Below are positions 62,049 to 64,000 of a DNA stretch of 64,000 nt, in pieces. The notes beneath the pieces are model-generated. The model ran no database searches. It saw nothing but the letters and a program-made list of their open reading frames with translations, and was not told the origin of the DNA. The DNA is from Branchiostoma floridae (lineage: Eukaryota; Chordata; Leptocardii; Amphioxiformes; Branchiostomatidae). The translations under genes and the position numbers were made by a program. The stretch's first letter is position 1; every line of letters starts with the position of its first letter. The DNA is taken from NCBI RefSeq assembly GCF_000003815.2, contig NC_049982.1, positions 16,290,621-16,354,620 of the forward strand. Reading direction: 5' to 3'.

Positions 62049-64000
62049 CTGGAACATAAGTTGCACAAATTTAGCCTTACATGTATTTCCCTCTTAATAA
62101 GGCTAATTGGCGAAAACATGCCCCCTCTTGTTCCCTTTTCTGTTCTTCATTGGCTTTACACTGTTACAGAGCACAAACATCATCATCACTAGCAGAATAG
62201 TTTTGTCCTTGGCCTTTCCTGTATTGTGCATATGATTTGCATTGCAATAAAAAGTTAGAATTCTATTCCATAAAACATGTGTTCGTGATACCCTTATTCC
62301 TTGCAAGATAATAACGACGTTGCAACTCAGGCATTGTGGCAATCTAAAATGTGCAATATGGTACATTTTTGTTTCCTCCTAAGATAAATGACTTTGCATC
62401 TTTTTTTTTTCAAAACCTGCATTGCCACACTGCTAGTTTGACATTTTTAACTTCTTTCCTTGAAGCCCTAAAGCTGGAACAGGTTATACACTAAATCCTC
62501 CTGACCTTCCCCTTTAGGGTTGGGGAACGTAACACAAGGTACAAATGTAGATGGTAGTGAAATGGAGAAGACATAGTAATAGCCATTATATCAAGTATAC
62601 ATGTACATGTAGTGTTCCACTAACTTCCAGATATGATATTCAACTCCTGTTAACAAAGAGTATAGATAAATACAACATAGACAGAGGGCTAACAAAATAA
62701 CAGCTGCTAACGCTTAAACCAGTAGGGTACAAAAACAAGCTGCTATCTGTAGCAGCCATATGGTCTGGAAAATACCTACAGCAACTACACAAGCAACACT
62801 CAAGCCTTGTGATCCTTCCTACTGCTGATTGAACATCATGGTATGTCATCATAAGAACTGTGGGACTGAGTGATGAATGTTGTGCATCATCTATCATTGA
62901 TACCACAGAATGTTGTAATTTCTGTTGGAACTGAAAATGGTGGGCTCAACTAGTTATCCACACGCCCATGGCTGCCATGTTTCTTATCACTTTCCTAGGC
63001 TGGTAAACACAGTCTGTTGTAACTCCCCTTCACCTTAGGAGCAATGAAAGCTATGGACGAACCAGCTACATGTATCTACAGTATAAGGCTACTACTATAC
63101 CGGTATGGCCAGTTATCACTTCATAGGTCACTTGAACAAATTATCAAATCAAATGATAATACCAGCTGTTAGGGCTGTTTAGCCACAGTAGGGCTGATAT
63201 CAGTTAGGATTTTACCATGGTCAATATTGACAGAAGGAGGCCATATTTTTTATAAATACCGACTCCAAAATCCAATATTGCTTACATACTGCTGGCCAAG
63301 ACATCTCCACCTATGTGTACACTGGTAGTAGTACCAGATAATGCTTTCTTTTCAGATAGATCTATGATATTGAATACAATTACCCAGATACATGCACGGT
63401 GTTACAGCATTTTCTAGAAAGCCTGCATGTACAATGTATTGTACATGTACTGAGTATATTCTGTATATCCTCATCAAGAGAAAGATTGAGTACCATTGAT
63501 TTTCCTGTTGCCGGACAGCCTACAGCTACAGTTACTAGCTTTATTGGTACAGGTTTTCCCTCTTGAATTCTATGCTTGAGATAAAAACATGTGGTCAGTT
63601 ACTACAGTCACATAAATTCAAGCCAAAAATGTTTCTAATCATGACTTCGATTAAGGGCCTGTCAAGTCAAGTGTAATGACTGATTGCTTCAACAGTCTTT
63701 CTGTTATGGACTATTGTAGAAGTTTAATCCCTGTATATTGGTTACCATTTTGCAGTAGTATAACTCATAATTATCCACGATTCTATAGGGTACACCATAT
63801 GGAAGATACACATTAGAAGAGCTCCCTGCTTGCTGTGCTGGGTGTGATGCTAGAGCAGTGACATAGGTACAAACCATCAGTTCTTGTTCTTGGCCGTCTC
63901 ACAAGGCTGGAATGGCTTTTTATCATGACTAATTACTTTGAGAAAAAAACAACATTGGAATGTCAAGGCTATACTGCACCACTACTAGTAACTACTTGCT
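62049..64000 (-). other. DOCK intron 1, no first exon found
   Basis: The first visible exon needs an upstream exon ending in phase 1 and encoding the short N-terminus. No - strand ATG with a fitting sequence and donor was found here. No other gene or RNA was recognised. Confidence 0.6.

Overview
The window looks like a single locus from an invertebrate chordate, most likely an amphioxus (Branchiostoma). The reasons are dense small introns with standard GT-AG sites, two vertebrate-like gene families in pre-duplication form, and short dispersed repeats ending in a cytosine/guanine hairpin after a GACA-rich tract. The species assignment is inference. A 100-N run at 29292-29391 marks an assembly gap.

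Left third, + strand: two tandem lysyl oxidase genes of the simple type (catalytic domain, no SRCR domains). LOX-A (about 2901-7768) shows the catalytic domain in four exons, each present once; its first exon or exons are not securely found. LOX-B (13056-22365) is complete. It has a signal-peptide and Tyr/Ser/Gln-rich propeptide exon, a catalytic exon, three tandem versions of the next exon (19662-20246), two tandem versions of the one after (21011-21259), a constant exon and a short terminal exon. One copy from each cluster gives an open frame of 347-348 codons plus stop. The three-copy cluster carries two copper-ligand histidines and the lysine of the LTQ cofactor. The two-copy cluster carries the tyrosine that crosslinks to it. 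Exon lengths (154/157/154 nt, all 1 mod 3) and introns of 57-62 nt make joint inclusion of the first cluster self-defeating. This is the most interesting thing in the window: an apparent 3 x 2 mutually exclusive exon system built around the active-site cofactor of lysyl oxidase.

Right two thirds, - strand: a DOCK-A subfamily (DOCK1/2/5-type) Rac guanine-nucleotide exchange factor, 48 exons from 62048 down to the stop codon at 26850. All 48 exons were placed by hand with matching splice phases and sum to 1840 codons plus stop. Only the short first coding exon appears to lie beyond position 64000. The SH3, DHR-1, helical (ARM-like) and DHR-2 regions and a proline-rich tail with four PxLPxK Crk-type SH3 ligands are all present. 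One tail exon holds a recent in-frame 54-bp duplication that also copied the splice acceptor.

The LOX-B and DOCK genes converge tail to tail near 23.2-23.45 kb. Introns and intergenic DNA hold a decayed CR1-like retrotransposon end (4424-4665), three copies of a hairpin-ended repeat family (5.7, 9.6 and 30-31 kb), a 1.2-kb Harbinger-like non-autonomous element with TTA target duplications (55815-57037), a minisatellite that copies a splice donor (6673-6965) and several microsatellites.
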